Assembly (NCBI RefSeq): GCF_009828115.1
Contig: NZ_WTYL01000003.1
Location: 444,501-508,500 of the forward strand
Origin: Allopontixanthobacter sediminis
Lineage (GTDB): Bacteria > Pseudomonadota > Alphaproteobacteria > Sphingomonadales > Sphingomonadaceae
DNA: 64,000 bases
Reading direction: 5' to 3'
Positions 53,681 through 63,095 of the stretch are shown one piece after another; the first letter of the stretch is position 1; each line of letters begins with the position of its first letter. A model generated the notes under the pieces. The model had not been told where the DNA came from. It ran no database searches and was given only the letters and a program-made list of their open reading frames with translations. A program made the translations under genes and the position numbers.

Positions 53681-55729
53681 TCATTTTCCCGCGATTACAT
53701 CCTTGGGCAAACAAGGAACGTCGGCCTTGGTCCAGTCGAATTCATAGGTGGCAGGTACCTTTTGAAGCATTCCCCAAGGCGCCATTGTCTCGTTGGGATC
53801 ATAGCTCACATTTGACTTCGAATTGTCGAATTTGGCAAGTCGTCCGTTGTCGCGGTTGGCCTGAGCAACTGAAATTTCCGGCGTTTCAGTGCGGGATCCA
53901 CGCACCATGCGGATGGTCATGTCGTCCCGGCGCTCGACCATCCGGTAGTACACGGTGCCATACATCATCGTGTCGAAGGTCGTATTGAAACCCCAATTCT
54001 GAATGTCAGTACCCTCCGGCAGGCGAAGAGTAGTGGCGTAGCAACTGTAACGCGGTTCGTCATAGAACGGCGCCTCTTGATCCTGGTCAGCGGATCTCTG
54101 GCGCCGGTTCGGCGGACTGAATCCTCCCCCGGGAAGGGATAGACTTCGTGATCCCGATCCGTAGTCTTCCCATTCCACGGCTCCCGTTCCGGCGATCGTC
54201 AGAATGCTGGCCTGCGTATCGCGGTCGAACCGATACGCGACCGATTCCACGGTGTTCCACTGGGTACTGCCCACCAGGGCATTGCGATAAGCGGTCAGTA
54301 ACTGCTCCGGAGTGGTCGAAGAAAACTGCAGATACTGGCCGAGCGCTTGAATTCCACGAACAACGCTTGTCTGGACCAATCTGGCGGGCTCCTCGAAGCC
54401 GGCGGTGGCGTCGATCTCGTAAATGCCCATCTCCTGCGGGAGATCGAATGGCTTGAAGTTGATTTTCTCAAGCGGCGCACCCGCTTTTGTCAGGGGAAGG
54501 ACCCAGCGGTAGGGGACGACGGGGTCGCTCTGCGCATCGGAAACGTCTGGCAAGGTGCCGTCCAGCCAGTAACTCTTGCCATCGATCCTGGTCCGTACGA
54601 GCACATGGTCGAACACCCCGGGGTTGGGCAGGTGGGTATCGAACCCATCGTCGAGGGCCGAGTTGTTCACCAGGACCGGCTCGGACGAAATCCCCATCTC
54701 GTCCAGGAGGGCCATCAGCAGCACAGTCTTGCCCTTGCAATCCCCGTAACGTCGCTGCCAGGTTTCCTCGGCACTTGCCGGACGAAAATTACCGCCGTCC
54801 AGGCCGACGTAGATGTAGCGAACCTGTTGCTGCACCAAGTCGAGCGCAGCATTTGCCCGGGCGAGTTCATCACCGTGGGCCGCCATTATTCGAGCAGCTT
54901 CCTGCACCACCGAGGAATCCTTATCGATCTTCGCCGCCGTTGTAAAAAGTGTCTCCATACGGCGTGAAATCGCATCCCAGGACTTGAAATCAGAGAATTG
55001 CGCTGCCCTGTGCCAGGAATAACGCGGGGGCGAATCTTTCGGCGCAGTCTGGATCGGAGCGTTGTCGGCACGAATGTCGAGGCGATTGGCGCTGCGGCTG
55101 GCAAACGGCTCCAACCCGGACGGAATCTTGATTTGCGGGGCTTGCCCTTCTGACCAGCTCAAGGCGATATGCATCCGGCCTGGAGGCGGAGCCTCGCCAA
55201 GTGCCAGTACCCCGAAGCTTTCCGCGCCGAACACCGGGTCTTGGTCTCGCAACGTGTAAGCCATCTCCAGCTCGTCCCCCACCCGCAGATCGGGCACCCG
55301 CAGGATCGCGGTCAGCTGGCCGCTCAAGACCGAAGCCTCCAGTTGCTCTTCCCGGCGCAATATTTCAAATTTGGATTCCGACAGGACATCCCGCTCCGCG
55401 CCATCACGGTGTACCTTGACAGCATGCACAACAGGCGAGCCGGCCGCTGGATTCCAGGCAATCAGAATATTGCCGATTTCGAGGGCAGCAGGCTGCAGGA
55501 TCCTCGTGCGGGTCGCGATGAAGGTAGACTGGCCATCAGCATCGAGATTGACCTCGACGTCCTGCCGGCGGACGAACATGATCCCCGTTTGTCCATCAGG
55601 CACCGGCAACGCTTCGGACAGTTGCGCCCATTGCGGTGCCGGACCAACCGTCAACTCGCTGTCCTGACCAGCCGCCACCGACGGAATGGCGGCGCCAAGT
55701 GCCGCCGCGAACGCAAGTTTCAAACGCAT
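53681..55729 (-). CDS. DUF3857/transglutaminase-like exported protein
   Basis: 682 residues. A signal peptide (MRLKLAFAAALGAAIPSVAA) and a DUF3857 beta domain (about 60-250) are followed by a transglutaminase-like core with triad Cys in RRYGDCKGKTVLLMAL, His in GVFDHVLVRTRI and Asp in YWLDGTLPDVSD. The C-terminal part is beta-rich. Such proteins are periplasmic and of unknown substrate. ATG with GGGGGA eight bases before. It is the first of the four genes inserted between purC and purS. Confidence 0.85.
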   Translation of the reverse strand: MRLKLAFAAALGAAIPSVAAGQDSELTVGPAPQWAQLSEALPVPDGQTGIMFVRRQDVEVNLDADGQSTFIATRTRILQPAALEIGNILIAWNPAAGSPVVHAVKVHRDGAERDVLSESKFEILRREEQLEASVLSGQLTAILRVPDLRVGDELEMAYTLRDQDPVFGAESFGVLALGEAPPPGRMHIALSWSEGQAPQIKIPSGLEPFASRSANRLDIRADNAPIQTAPKDSPPRYSWHRAAQFSDFKSWDAISRRMETLFTTAAKIDKDSSVVQEAARIMAAHGDELARANAALDLVQQQVRYIYVGLDGGNFRPASAEETWQRRYGDCKGKTVLLMALLDEMGISSEPVLVNNSALDDGFDTHLPNPGVFDHVLVRTRIDGKSYWLDGTLPDVSDAQSDPVVPYRWVLPLTKAGAPLEKINFKPFDLPQEMGIYEIDATAGFEEPARLVQTSVVRGIQALGQYLQFSSTTPEQLLTAYRNALVGSTQWNTVESVAYRFDRDTQASILTIAGTGAVEWEDYGSGSRSLSLPGGGFSPPNRRQRSADQDQEAPFYDEPRYSCYATTLRLPEGTDIQNWGFNTTFDTMMYGTVYYRMVERRDDMTIRMVRGSRTETPEISVAQANRDNGRLAKFDNSKSNVSYDPNETMAPWGMLQKVPATYEFDWTKADVPCLPKDVIAGK

Positions 55730-55809
55730 TTAGGATTCCCCCGCTGTACTCTGAACTTCGTCAGATTTCCCGCGATTTGCAAGCGGTTATGTACGCTGCA
55801 GGGAATCTT

Positions 55810-56610
55810 TCACTTCTTGGGCAACGGATTCCGCAAACGGCCGCGATGCGCGTTCAGGTCGAACACTTCGCCCGGGCTGGCATCGTCATTCTGCAACAGG
55901 CCCAAGCGGCGTGCGACTTCCTGATAGGCTTCTTCCTCACCACCGAGGTCGCGGCGGAAACGGTCCTTGTCGAGCTTCTCGCCTGACGTCATGTCCCACA
56001 GGCGGCAGCCGTCCGGGCTGATCTCGTCCGCCAGGATGACGCGGCTGTAATCGCCGTCGTACAAACGGCCGAATTCGAGCTTGAAATCGACCAGACGAAT
56101 GTTGATGGCGGCGAACATTCCGCACAGGAAATCGTTTACCCGGATCGCCATGCTGGCGATGTCCTGCATTTCCTCGTTCGAAGCCCAGCCAAAACAGGCG
56201 ATGTGCTCCTCGGCGATCAGTGGATCACCCAAGGCATCGTCCTTGTAGCAATATTCGATCAAAGTGTGCGGCAGCGGTTCGCCTTCCTCGAGGCCCAGCC
56301 GCTTGCAGATCGAACCCGCGGCGACATTGCGCACGACCACTTCGATGGGGACGATTTCAACTTGCCGCACCAGTTGTTCGCGCATGTTGAGACGGCGAAT
56401 GAAGTGGGTCGGGATGCCGATATGGCTGAGACGGGTGAAGACATACTCGCTGATGCGATTGTTGATCACGCCCTTGCCGTTGATCGTGCCGCGCTTCTGC
56501 GCGTTGAACGCGGTCGCATCGTCCTTGAAATACTGGATAATCGTGCCCGGTTCGGGACCCTCGTAGAGGATCTTGGCCTTGCCTTCGTAAATCTGGCGGC
56601 GACGGGTCAT
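55810..56610 (-). CDS. purC: SAICAR synthetase
   Basis: 266 residues, catalysing CAIR + aspartate + ATP to SAICAR in purine synthesis. Motifs: [65 protein letters not shown] and [17 protein letters not shown] behind AGGAAGCGCTC. It is the first of a co-directional minus-strand series that ends in purS and purQ; it is separated from them by about 9 kb of exported-protein genes. Confidence 0.95.
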   Translation of the reverse strand: MTRRRQIYEGKAKILYEGPEPGTIIQYFKDDATAFNAQKRGTINGKGVINNRISEYVFTRLSHIGIPTHFIRRLNMREQLVRQVEIVPIEVVVRNVAAGSICKRLGLEEGEPLPHTLIEYCYKDDALGDPLIAEEHIACFGWASNEEMQDIASMAIRVNDFLCGMFAAINIRLVDFKLEFGRLYDGDYSRVILADEISPDGCRLWDMTSGEKLDKDRFRRDLGGEEEAYQEVARRLGLLQNDDASPGEVFDLNAHRGRLRNPLPKK

Positions 56611-56670
56611 GAGCGCTTCCTATAAAACCACATTGGGCTACCAAGCGAAATTGGGGCCGAAAAACACGCC

Positions 56671-56711
56671 GCCCCGGCGGACGGAGATCGATTCTCCGTT
56701 TCTGCCGGGGC
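56671..56711. terminator. Long GC-rich hairpin between purC and the antiporter
   Basis: GCCCCGGC (56671-56678) pairs with GCCGGGGC (56704-56711), and inside it CGGAGA (56682-56687) pairs with TCTCCG (56693-56698). On the minus strand it lies after the antiporter stop and before purC, so it probably ends antiporter transcription. It has no clear T-run. Confidence 0.6.
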
Positions 56712-56751
56712 GCTGATCGAGCGCATTACAGCCAAAGTTCAGGCAACGCAA

Positions 56752-58071
56752 TCAATGCACCGTGTCCGGTTTGGGTGGGTGGGGCTCACCCTCCACCGCA
56801 GGATCGTTCTTTGCCTTCAGCGAATCGATCAGCCGGCCCAGCGTCGCGCGCTGGACCAGTACCGAGAATAGCACGGCGGCAAAGGTTGCTGCCAGCAACA
56901 ACTCGCGCGTAGGACCGCTCGGCAGCGACAGCACCAGCGCGATAGAGATGCCGCCGCGCAGGCCGCCCCACCACAGGACCCGTCCAGCGCCCTTGGTGTC
57001 CAGCCGGGCAGCGTGGATCGTTTGGGTCGATACCGTCACGGCAGCCGCGCGGGCTGCCAGCGTGATGCCGATCGCCGCTACGCCGAGTACAAGATGCGGC
57101 ACCCCCGGCACCAGCGCGATCAGTTCCAACCCGATCAGCAGGAAGAGGACGGAATTCAGCAACTCGTCGACCAGTTCCCAGAACTTGATCACATAGTCGC
57201 GGGTGACATCGCTCATCGCATAGCTGACGCCGTGATTACCGATGAGTAAGCCGGCTACCGCCATCGCCAGCGGGCCGGAGATATGCAGGGCAGTGCACAG
57301 GGCATAGCCGCCCATGACGATCGCCAGGGTGATCAGCACTTCCAGCGTATATTCGTCCATGCTGGCCAGCGCCCTGAAGCCGATCCACCCGAATATCAGG
57401 CCGACGAGGACACCGCCGCCCGCCTCGATGGCGAACAGGCGTACGCCTTCGGTCAGCGAGAAGTCCGTGCCGGTAACCGCCGCGCCGAGCAGGATGGTGA
57501 AGACGACAATGCCGACCCCGTCGTTGAACAGGCTTTCGCCCGCGACCGCAGATTGTAGCGAAGCCGGGACGTTTTCTTCCTTCAGCACCCCGAGCACCGA
57601 CACCGGGTCGGTCGGCGAAATCAGCGCGCCGAACACGAAGTACCAGATCGGCGCAATGCCCAAATCCAGCAGCGAGCCGAGGCCCCACATGGCAGCCCCC
57701 ACCAATATCGTCGAAATGACGACACCCACCGTGGACAGCAGGAGGATTGGCAGCCAGTCATTCTTGAGCCGTTCGAGATCGACATGCAACGCACCCGCAA
57801 ACAGCAGGAAACTGAGCATTCCCTGCAGCAGCGTCTCGGTGAAATTCAGTTGCTCAAGGGTGTCGGCCACCCAATTGTCCAGCGTCACGCCGGGGATGAA
57901 CGCATTGGCCACCATCAGTGTGATCGCAGCGATCGCGCCCATGACCGTGAGACCGATCGTATGCGGCAGCTTGATGAAGTGATGGTTCGCCCAACCGAAC
58001 AAGGCGGAGGCAACGACCAGCATGGCGGCGATCTCGAATGCGCCTAGCGCGGCAGAGGTGGGTTCATGCAT
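56752..58071 (-). CDS. Na+/H+ antiporter, CPA1 family
   Basis: 439 residues with about 12 hydrophobic segments. The ion-binding segments are ALISPTDPVSVLGVLKEENV and GESLFNDGVGIVVFTILLG (the FNDG Asp is the transport residue), and WWGGLRGGISIALVLSLP is the conserved helix 10-11 region. It exchanges sodium, or potassium, for protons across the inner membrane. Minus strand, downstream of the tRNA-Phe gene with its own probable promoter. Confidence 0.88.
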   Translation of the reverse strand: MHEPTSAALGAFEIAAMLVVASALFGWANHHFIKLPHTIGLTVMGAIAAITLMVANAFIPGVTLDNWVADTLEQLNFTETLLQGMLSFLLFAGALHVDLERLKNDWLPILLLSTVGVVISTILVGAAMWGLGSLLDLGIAPIWYFVFGALISPTDPVSVLGVLKEENVPASLQSAVAGESLFNDGVGIVVFTILLGAAVTGTDFSLTEGVRLFAIEAGGGVLVGLIFGWIGFRALASMDEYTLEVLITLAIVMGGYALCTALHISGPLAMAVAGLLIGNHGVSYAMSDVTRDYVIKFWELVDELLNSVLFLLIGLELIALVPGVPHLVLGVAAIGITLAARAAAVTVSTQTIHAARLDTKGAGRVLWWGGLRGGISIALVLSLPSGPTRELLLAATFAAVLFSVLVQRATLGRLIDSLKAKNDPAVEGEPHPPKPDTVH

Positions 58072-58173
58072 GGCGACGAGGTCTAGCGGCGCAGCGGCTG
58101 GCTGCCAAACGTTGTCTTGATTAGGAAGTTAGGACCCGGCGGCGGCGGATTGGCAGGCAAAAAACCGGAGAAG

Positions 58174-58248
58174 TGGTGCCCGAGGGTGGATTTGAACCAC
58201 CGACACCACGATTTTCAATCGTGTGCTCTACCCCTGAGCTACTCGGGC
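58174..58248 (-). tRNA. tRNA-Phe (GAA)
   Basis: 75 bases on the minus strand, reading GCCCGAG at the 5' end and CTCGGGC-A-CCA at the 3' end. The D arm has GCTC/GAGC with a seven-base loop, the anticodon stem is CACGA/TCGTG around loop TTGAAAA (anticodon GAA), and the T arm is GGTGG-TTCAAAT-CCACC. The CCA end is encoded. Confidence 0.95.
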
Positions 58249-58372
58249 ACTGGTCCAGCATGGGCCAATTATCGGGCCGAATGCTGCGGGAGAGGGGGCC
58301 TATGGCGAAGCCCACTGCGGTTGGCAAGAGGTAACCGCGACCTCTATCGGGTGAATTTTCGATCCCGCCGGA

Positions 58373-58555
58373 TTATTTCTCGTCTTCCCAGCCTTCGCGG
58401 GCAATCTCTTCCGGATCGGCGCGGCGGCCTGGTACCGAGTAGCCATCGCCGAACCATTGCGACAAATCGCGGTCGCGGCAACGGTCGGAACAGAACGGAT
58501 AGAATTCTTCCGACCGTGCTTTCTTGCAGATCGGGCAGGTTTTAATCGTGCTCAT
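58373..58555 (-). CDS. yacG: DNA gyrase inhibitor/zinc-binding protein YacG
   Basis: 60 residues with the four-cysteine zinc finger: CPICKKARSEEFYPFCSDRC, followed by RDRDLSQWF. YacG binds zinc and inhibits gyrase in E. coli. It overlaps the RNase E/G-like gene by four bases (ATGA) at its start and belongs to the minus-strand series infA, maf, RNase, yacG. Confidence 0.92.
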   Translation of the reverse strand: MSTIKTCPICKKARSEEFYPFCSDRCRDRDLSQWFGDGYSVPGRRADPEEIAREGWEDEK

Positions 58556-59520
58556 AGCGGCACTGCTTGGGCGAAGCCGCTATCCAGTGCAAGGCCTGGT
58601 TCCGGCCGTATCCGGATTTCACGGCCCGTCCGTCGGGCGAGTTCGGACTGCCAATCGGATGTCAGATGGGCGCTGACTGCGGGGTTGCAGGTGAGCAGCA
58701 GCGCGCCGGGTTCCTGGACCTGTTCCGCCTGCCGCAACAGGAGACGCGCGGCGACGCCAGTTCGTGAGTGTGCGGCGCGGTGAAGGAGGGATTTGCGCGA
58801 CAGGCGGCTGACCAGCTGGACGAATCCGAACCCGTTCATCGAGGTTCGCTCGTGCGGCCAATCGGCGAGCGCGGTGTCCAGTGCCTCGTCCACTTCCCGC
58901 CGGTGCGGCTTCGTCTGGAGGGTCGGGAAATCGATTCCTATCGACCCGCCAAGGTCGAACAAGTGCAGCGTTTCGGCGAGCGGGCCAACGGCCGCGAGCG
59001 CCAACTCATGCGGGGGCAGCGTCCCGTCGATATCGATAGTCACCATCGCGGGGGTGGGGCTGAAAATCACCGATCCGCCGGAGAAGCTTACTTCACCCGC
59101 GATGGCTTCGGCGATCACATCCGCCCAACCCGGCACCGGAAAGCGGCGCACGATTTCGGGTTCGCTACCTTCCGAAGCCAGGCTTTTGGCGAGGGATAGA
59201 GAAACTGTCGGCAATTCGGTGGGCCGCCCCAACGCGCACTTCAACCGTCCGCGTTCGGCCATGGCGGGCCGGGTGATTTCGATGCGGAGCGACGCCCCCT
59301 CACTCGCGGATTTTGGTAACCGATCCACCAGTACCTGTTCGCCGCCTGGCAATTGTGCGGTTCCCCGGCTGCTTCCGGACGCGCGTGACTGCAGCACCGC
59401 CTCGGCGACCTCGCCGGCCAGCAATTCGCCCGGCCAGTGGATCCGCGTCGAGACCATTTTTCCGCCAGTGACTGCAATCGCGCGGTGTTCGCCGATGCCT
59501 TCCTCGAGATACCACTTCAC
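58552..59520 (-). CDS. Short RNase E/G-like protein
   Basis: 322 residues. The catalytic Asp pair of RNase E/G is recognisable: VTIDIDGTLPPHE (first) and LGGSIGIDFPTLQT (second). The N-terminal part is shorter than in RNase G and no CPxCxG zinc link is seen, so tetramer formation as in RNase E is unlikely. It is coupled to yacG by a four-base overlap and lies nine bases after maf, an arrangement usual in alphaproteobacteria. Confidence 0.82.
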   Translation of the reverse strand: MKWYLEEGIGEHRAIAVTGGKMVSTRIHWPGELLAGEVAEAVLQSRASGSSRGTAQLPGGEQVLVDRLPKSASEGASLRIEITRPAMAERGRLKCALGRPTELPTVSLSLAKSLASEGSEPEIVRRFPVPGWADVIAEAIAGEVSFSGGSVIFSPTPAMVTIDIDGTLPPHELALAAVGPLAETLHLFDLGGSIGIDFPTLQTKPHRREVDEALDTALADWPHERTSMNGFGFVQLVSRLSRKSLLHRAAHSRTGVAARLLLRQAEQVQEPGALLLTCNPAVSAHLTSDWQSELARRTGREIRIRPEPGLALDSGFAQAVPL

Positions 59521-59529
59521 CGCGGCACC

Positions 59530-60117
59530 TCAGGGTATCCGGAATCCGCTGGCCTTGAGCAAGGCGCGCGTTTCGAACAGGGGCAGGCCGACGACGCCTG
59601 AATGGCTGCCCTGTATCCAGCTTATGAGCCCCTCGGCCGCCCCTTGGATAGCGTAACCACCGGCTTTGCCGTCCCATTCGCCGCCCGCCAGATAGTCGCG
59701 GATTTCCTCGTCCGACAGCACCTTGAATTTAACCGAAGTCTCCGACAGCCGTTCACGCAGGGTCCCGTCCGGCGAACGCAAGGCAACGGCTGACAACACG
59801 CGGTGGCGGCGTCCGGACAGCAGCTTGAGGCATGCACGCGCCGTCGGTTCGTTATCGGCCTTGGGCAGGATTCGCCGACCGACAGCGACGACCGTGTCTC
59901 CGGCCAGCACATGCGCACTATCCGATGCGGCAGCCGCAGCTTTTTCGCGCGCCATGCGTTGCGCGTAATCCCGTGGGACTTCCGATTTGTAAGGGGTTTC
60001 GTCGATGTCAGCCGGAGCAATGCGATCCGGCGCAATACCCAGCCGGTCAAGCAGTTCACGGCGACGCGGGCTCGCCGATGCCAGGATCAAGGTCGGATTG
60101 GTTGCAGGCGCGGTCAA
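59530..60117 (-). CDS. maf: Maf family nucleotide pyrophosphatase
   Basis: 195 residues. LILASASPRRRELLDRLGI is the Maf signature; LAGDTVVAVGRRILPKA, LSGRRHRVLSAVAL and GKAGGYAIQGAAEGL are the remaining motifs. Maf proteins hydrolyse modified or canonical nucleoside triphosphates to keep them out of nucleic acids. It lies 12 bases after infA and is probably co-transcribed with it. Confidence 0.92.
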   Translation of the reverse strand: MTAPATNPTLILASASPRRRELLDRLGIAPDRIAPADIDETPYKSEVPRDYAQRMAREKAAAAASDSAHVLAGDTVVAVGRRILPKADNEPTARACLKLLSGRRHRVLSAVALRSPDGTLRERLSETSVKFKVLSDEEIRDYLAGGEWDGKAGGYAIQGAAEGLISWIQGSHSGVVGLPLFETRALLKASGFRIP

Positions 60118-60129
60118 ACCCCGCCGCCC

Positions 60130-60375
60130 TTATTGAGGTCCGGGGCCACCCCGACCAGGCATGAAGCGGTAGGTTATGCGTGCCTTGGTAAGATCGTAAG
60201 GGGTCAATTCGCAGAGGACTTCGTCGCCAACAAGGACGCGAATGCGGTTCTTGCGCATTTTGCCAGCGGTGTGGCCGAGCACCTCATGACCATTTTCGAG
60301 CTCCACCCGGAACATCGCGTTAGGCAGCAATTCCACTACCTTGCCGCGCATTTCGAGGAGTTCTTCTTTCGCCAT
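60130..60375 (-). CDS. infA: Translation initiation factor IF-1
   Basis: 81 residues, an S1/OB-fold protein starting [20 protein letters not shown] and containing [20 protein letters not shown] and [13 protein letters not shown]-1 blocks the ribosomal A site during initiation. The C terminus is slightly longer than in E. coli (GRGGPGPQ tail). First gene of the infA, maf, RNase, yacG series and divergent from a TonB-receptor-like gene. Confidence 0.95.
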   Translation of the reverse strand: MAKEELLEMRGKVVELLPNAMFRVELENGHEVLGHTAGKMRKNRIRVLVGDEVLCELTPYDLTKARITYRFMPGRGGPGPQ

Positions 60376-60592
60376 AAGTAATTATTTTCCATCAAGCAGG
60401 TGCAATATCGAAGCGCCTTTAGCGGGGGCCGGGATAAAAGGGAAGCCTCGTGCGTAGGGGGACGATGCCACTGCCTGCAAAGCAGCGGCGCCCAGTTCAT
60501 CACCGGCACACATTCCATGTGCAAATGCCTGCGACATATTGTTACTCGAAAGCGGATTGCCATTCGCTCCCCTTCAGAGGATTGCCCCCCGC

Positions 60593-63073
60593 ATGAACAT
60601 GCGATTTTTGATGAGTTCCTGTGCTTGCGCTGCGCTGGCTGTTTCCGTGCCCGTGCTGGCCCAGAACGGGCAGGGCGGTGTCCAACCCTTGGGCGAACAG
60701 CCCGAGGAAGAGCCCGGTTACGATGGCTCGATCATCGATGAGATCGTGGTCACGGCGGACCGGCTGCGCGGGCAGGTCGATACTGCGCAGGCGCCGATCG
60801 TGGAACTCGATGAGGCGGATATCTCGGCCTACGGGGCAAGCTCGATTGCGGACCTGGTAGAGGCCCTCGGAACCGTGACGCAGTCGTCACGCGGGCGGGG
60901 CGGCGGCCAGCCGGTGTTCCTGATCAACGGAATCCGGGTCGGCAGCTTCCGCGAATTCCGGTCCTATCCGCCAGAAGCGATCCGCAAGGTGGAAGTGCTG
61001 CCGGAAGAAGTCGCCCAGCAATACGGCTTCTCGCCAGACCGGCGGGTCATCAACTTCATCCTCAAGGACAATTATTCCGCGGTTACGGCAGAGGCGGAAT
61101 ACGAACAGCCCGACCGCGGCGGATTTTCGCGCACCGAGCAGGAAGTAACGCTGCTCCAGATCGCGAACGGAGCCCGGATCAACGTCAACCTGGAAGTATC
61201 CGACCAGTCCCTGCTGACCGAAGGCGAGCGCGGGGTCGAGCAGACCCCGTCGAGCGTTTCCCTGGTGGCCGGTGATCCCGCGCAGGCCGATTTCCGTAGC
61301 CTGGTATCTGACACTTTCTCGTTCGAGGGGACGGCAAACTACGCCAGGTCTTTCGCCGGTAGCGGGGCTTCGCTTGGCCTTAACGGGACGTACGAACGTA
61401 ACGAAAGCCGCAGCCTGTCGGGCCTGAATTCCGTGGTGTTGACCGATCCGCTCGGCAACGTCGCGCTTCGCACTTTCGGGGCGGATAATCCGCTTGAGCA
61501 AAGAACATCGTCCGACACCGGGTCGGCATCGATCAGCTACAACCGGCCGGTCGGGGCGTTCCAGCTCACGGCGACCGCCGATGCGGGTTTGACCAACAGT
61601 ACGTCCCAGATCGACTTGCGACCCGACACGTCCGGTCTGGTCCAGGACGCCGCCGATGGTTCCCTGGCCATCGACGGTCCGTTGCCGGGGCTCGGCGATC
61701 CGGGCTTCGCGCTCGTCACGACCAACACCAAGAGTGCCAGCAGCAAGGCCACGCTGCAGGGCGCGGCGCTGCTCCTCCCGGCGGGAGAGGTGAACCTGAC
61801 CTTCGATCTGGGCTATAATTGGAACGACATCCAAGGCGCCGACAGCCGGACCGATATCGCGACCGACCTGACGCGCGGAAACCTTAACGGCGGGGTTAAC
61901 GTATCCATCCCGGTCACCAGCACGCGCGACGATTTTCTCGCCGCGGTTGGTGATGTCAGCCTGAACTTCGCTGGCGGTTTCGATCGCCTTTCCGATTTCG
62001 GCACGCTGTATGACTGGACCGCCAGCCTGACCTGGGCGCCGTTCGAACAGCTCGACCTGACAGCAACATATGTGAACCGCGAAAGTCCGCCGTCGCTAAG
62101 CCAGCTTGGCAGCCCGGAAGTCGTGACCTTCAACGTTTCGACTTATGATTTCGTACAGAACGAGACAGTACTGGCCACCATCACCTCGGGCGGAAATCCG
62201 TTCCTGATTGCGGAAACGCAGAAGGACTGGACTTTCTCCGCCAACTGGAAGGTGCCCTTTATCGAGAATACCAATGTCGAGGCGAGTTACAGCCGGAACC
62301 GGTCTGACGATGTGTCCAGCGCGTTTCCCACGCTTACGTCCGAAATCGAAGCCGCCTTCCCGGACCGTATCACGCGCGATGTGGACGGCACGCTGCTGGC
62401 GGTGGACCGCCGGCCCGTCACCTATAGCCAGACGTTTCTCGATCGCCTCGCGCTAGGCCTGTCATTACGCGGCAGCTTCGGCGAGCCACGTGCCCCCGTA
62501 GGCGGCGCGGAAGGCGAACGTGGTCCGGGCGCCGGTGGACGGGGCGGACGCGGGGGCCGGGGCGGTCGCGGCGGACCTCCTGGAATGCCGGGCGGTGGCG
62601 ATGATGGCCGCGGCCGCTTTTTTGTCAGCCTCAACCTCACGCTCGACCTTAGAAACGAAATCCTGATCGCCCCCGGAGTACCGGTTATCGACCTCATCGG
62701 CGGCGGGGGCGCGGTATCGCGTAACAATACGCGGTTTGAAGCAGGTATGTTCCGCGGGGGACTGGGCCTTCGGCTATCCGGCAGTTACCTTGGTCCCACG
62801 CGGATCGACGGCAGTGATGCACTCGGCAGCAGCGATCTAGAGTTTGGCGGCCTTGCCAAGGTCGACCTGCGATTCTTCGCCGATCTGGGCACCTACTTCA
62901 AGAAAGAGGATGGCCTGCTAAAGGGGCTGCGAGTTTCACTGCGGGCCGATAATGTGTTCGACGGCGCACGGCGGGTCACTGACGAGGATGGCAACGTGCC
63001 GCTGAACTATCAGCCCGCGCTGATCGACCCGGTTGGCCGCTATGTGGGCATCGACGTGCGCAAGATGTTCTGA
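60593..63073 (+). CDS. TonB-receptor-like outer-membrane protein with RGG-rich segment
   Basis: About 826 residues. The signal peptide (MRFLMSSCACAALAVSVPVL) is followed by a plug-like domain (IIDEIVVTADRLRGQVDT, ISAYGASSIADLVEALG, VFLINGIRVGSFREFRSYPP). The barrel ends with GRYVGIDVRKMF. In a probable loop at about 655-685 there is a glycine-arginine-rich run with four GGR/RGG units (62527-62580). The plug is less standard than in the other two receptors, so the TonB box and ligand cannot be named. Start at 60593; a second ATG lies six bases later. Confidence 0.82.
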   Translation: MNMRFLMSSCACAALAVSVPVLAQNGQGGVQPLGEQPEEEPGYDGSIIDEIVVTADRLRGQVDTAQAPIVELDEADISAYGASSIADLVEALGTVTQSSRGRGGGQPVFLINGIRVGSFREFRSYPPEAIRKVEVLPEEVAQQYGFSPDRRVINFILKDNYSAVTAEAEYEQPDRGGFSRTEQEVTLLQIANGARINVNLEVSDQSLLTEGERGVEQTPSSVSLVAGDPAQADFRSLVSDTFSFEGTANYARSFAGSGASLGLNGTYERNESRSLSGLNSVVLTDPLGNVALRTFGADNPLEQRTSSDTGSASISYNRPVGAFQLTATADAGLTNSTSQIDLRPDTSGLVQDAADGSLAIDGPLPGLGDPGFALVTTNTKSASSKATLQGAALLLPAGEVNLTFDLGYNWNDIQGADSRTDIATDLTRGNLNGGVNVSIPVTSTRDDFLAAVGDVSLNFAGGFDRLSDFGTLYDWTASLTWAPFEQLDLTATYVNRESPPSLSQLGSPEVVTFNVSTYDFVQNETVLATITSGGNPFLIAETQKDWTFSANWKVPFIENTNVEASYSRNRSDDVSSAFPTLTSEIEAAFPDRITRDVDGTLLAVDRRPVTYSQTFLDRLALGLSLRGSFGEPRAPVGGAEGERGPGAGGRGGRGGRGGRGGPPGMPGGGDDGRGRFFVSLNLTLDLRNEILIAPGVPVIDLIGGGGAVSRNNTRFEAGMFRGGLGLRLSGSYLGPTRIDGSDALGSSDLEFGGLAKVDLRFFADLGTYFKKEDGLLKGLRVSLRADNVFDGARRVTDEDGNVPLNYQPALIDPVGRYVGIDVRKMF

Positions 63074-63095
63074 AGCGGGGGATACCCTCCCGCTT
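63073..63095. terminator. Hairpin between convergent genes
   Basis: AAGCGGG (63073-63079) and CCCGCTT (63089-63095) pair around a nine-base loop, exactly between the stop codons of the receptor-like gene and the convergent hydrolase. It may terminate both; no T-run. Confidence 0.5.

Noticed and set aside
60887-61834. A 315-codon open frame on the minus strand
   Set aside because: Antisense to the receptor-like gene at 60593-63073, with no recognisable domain.
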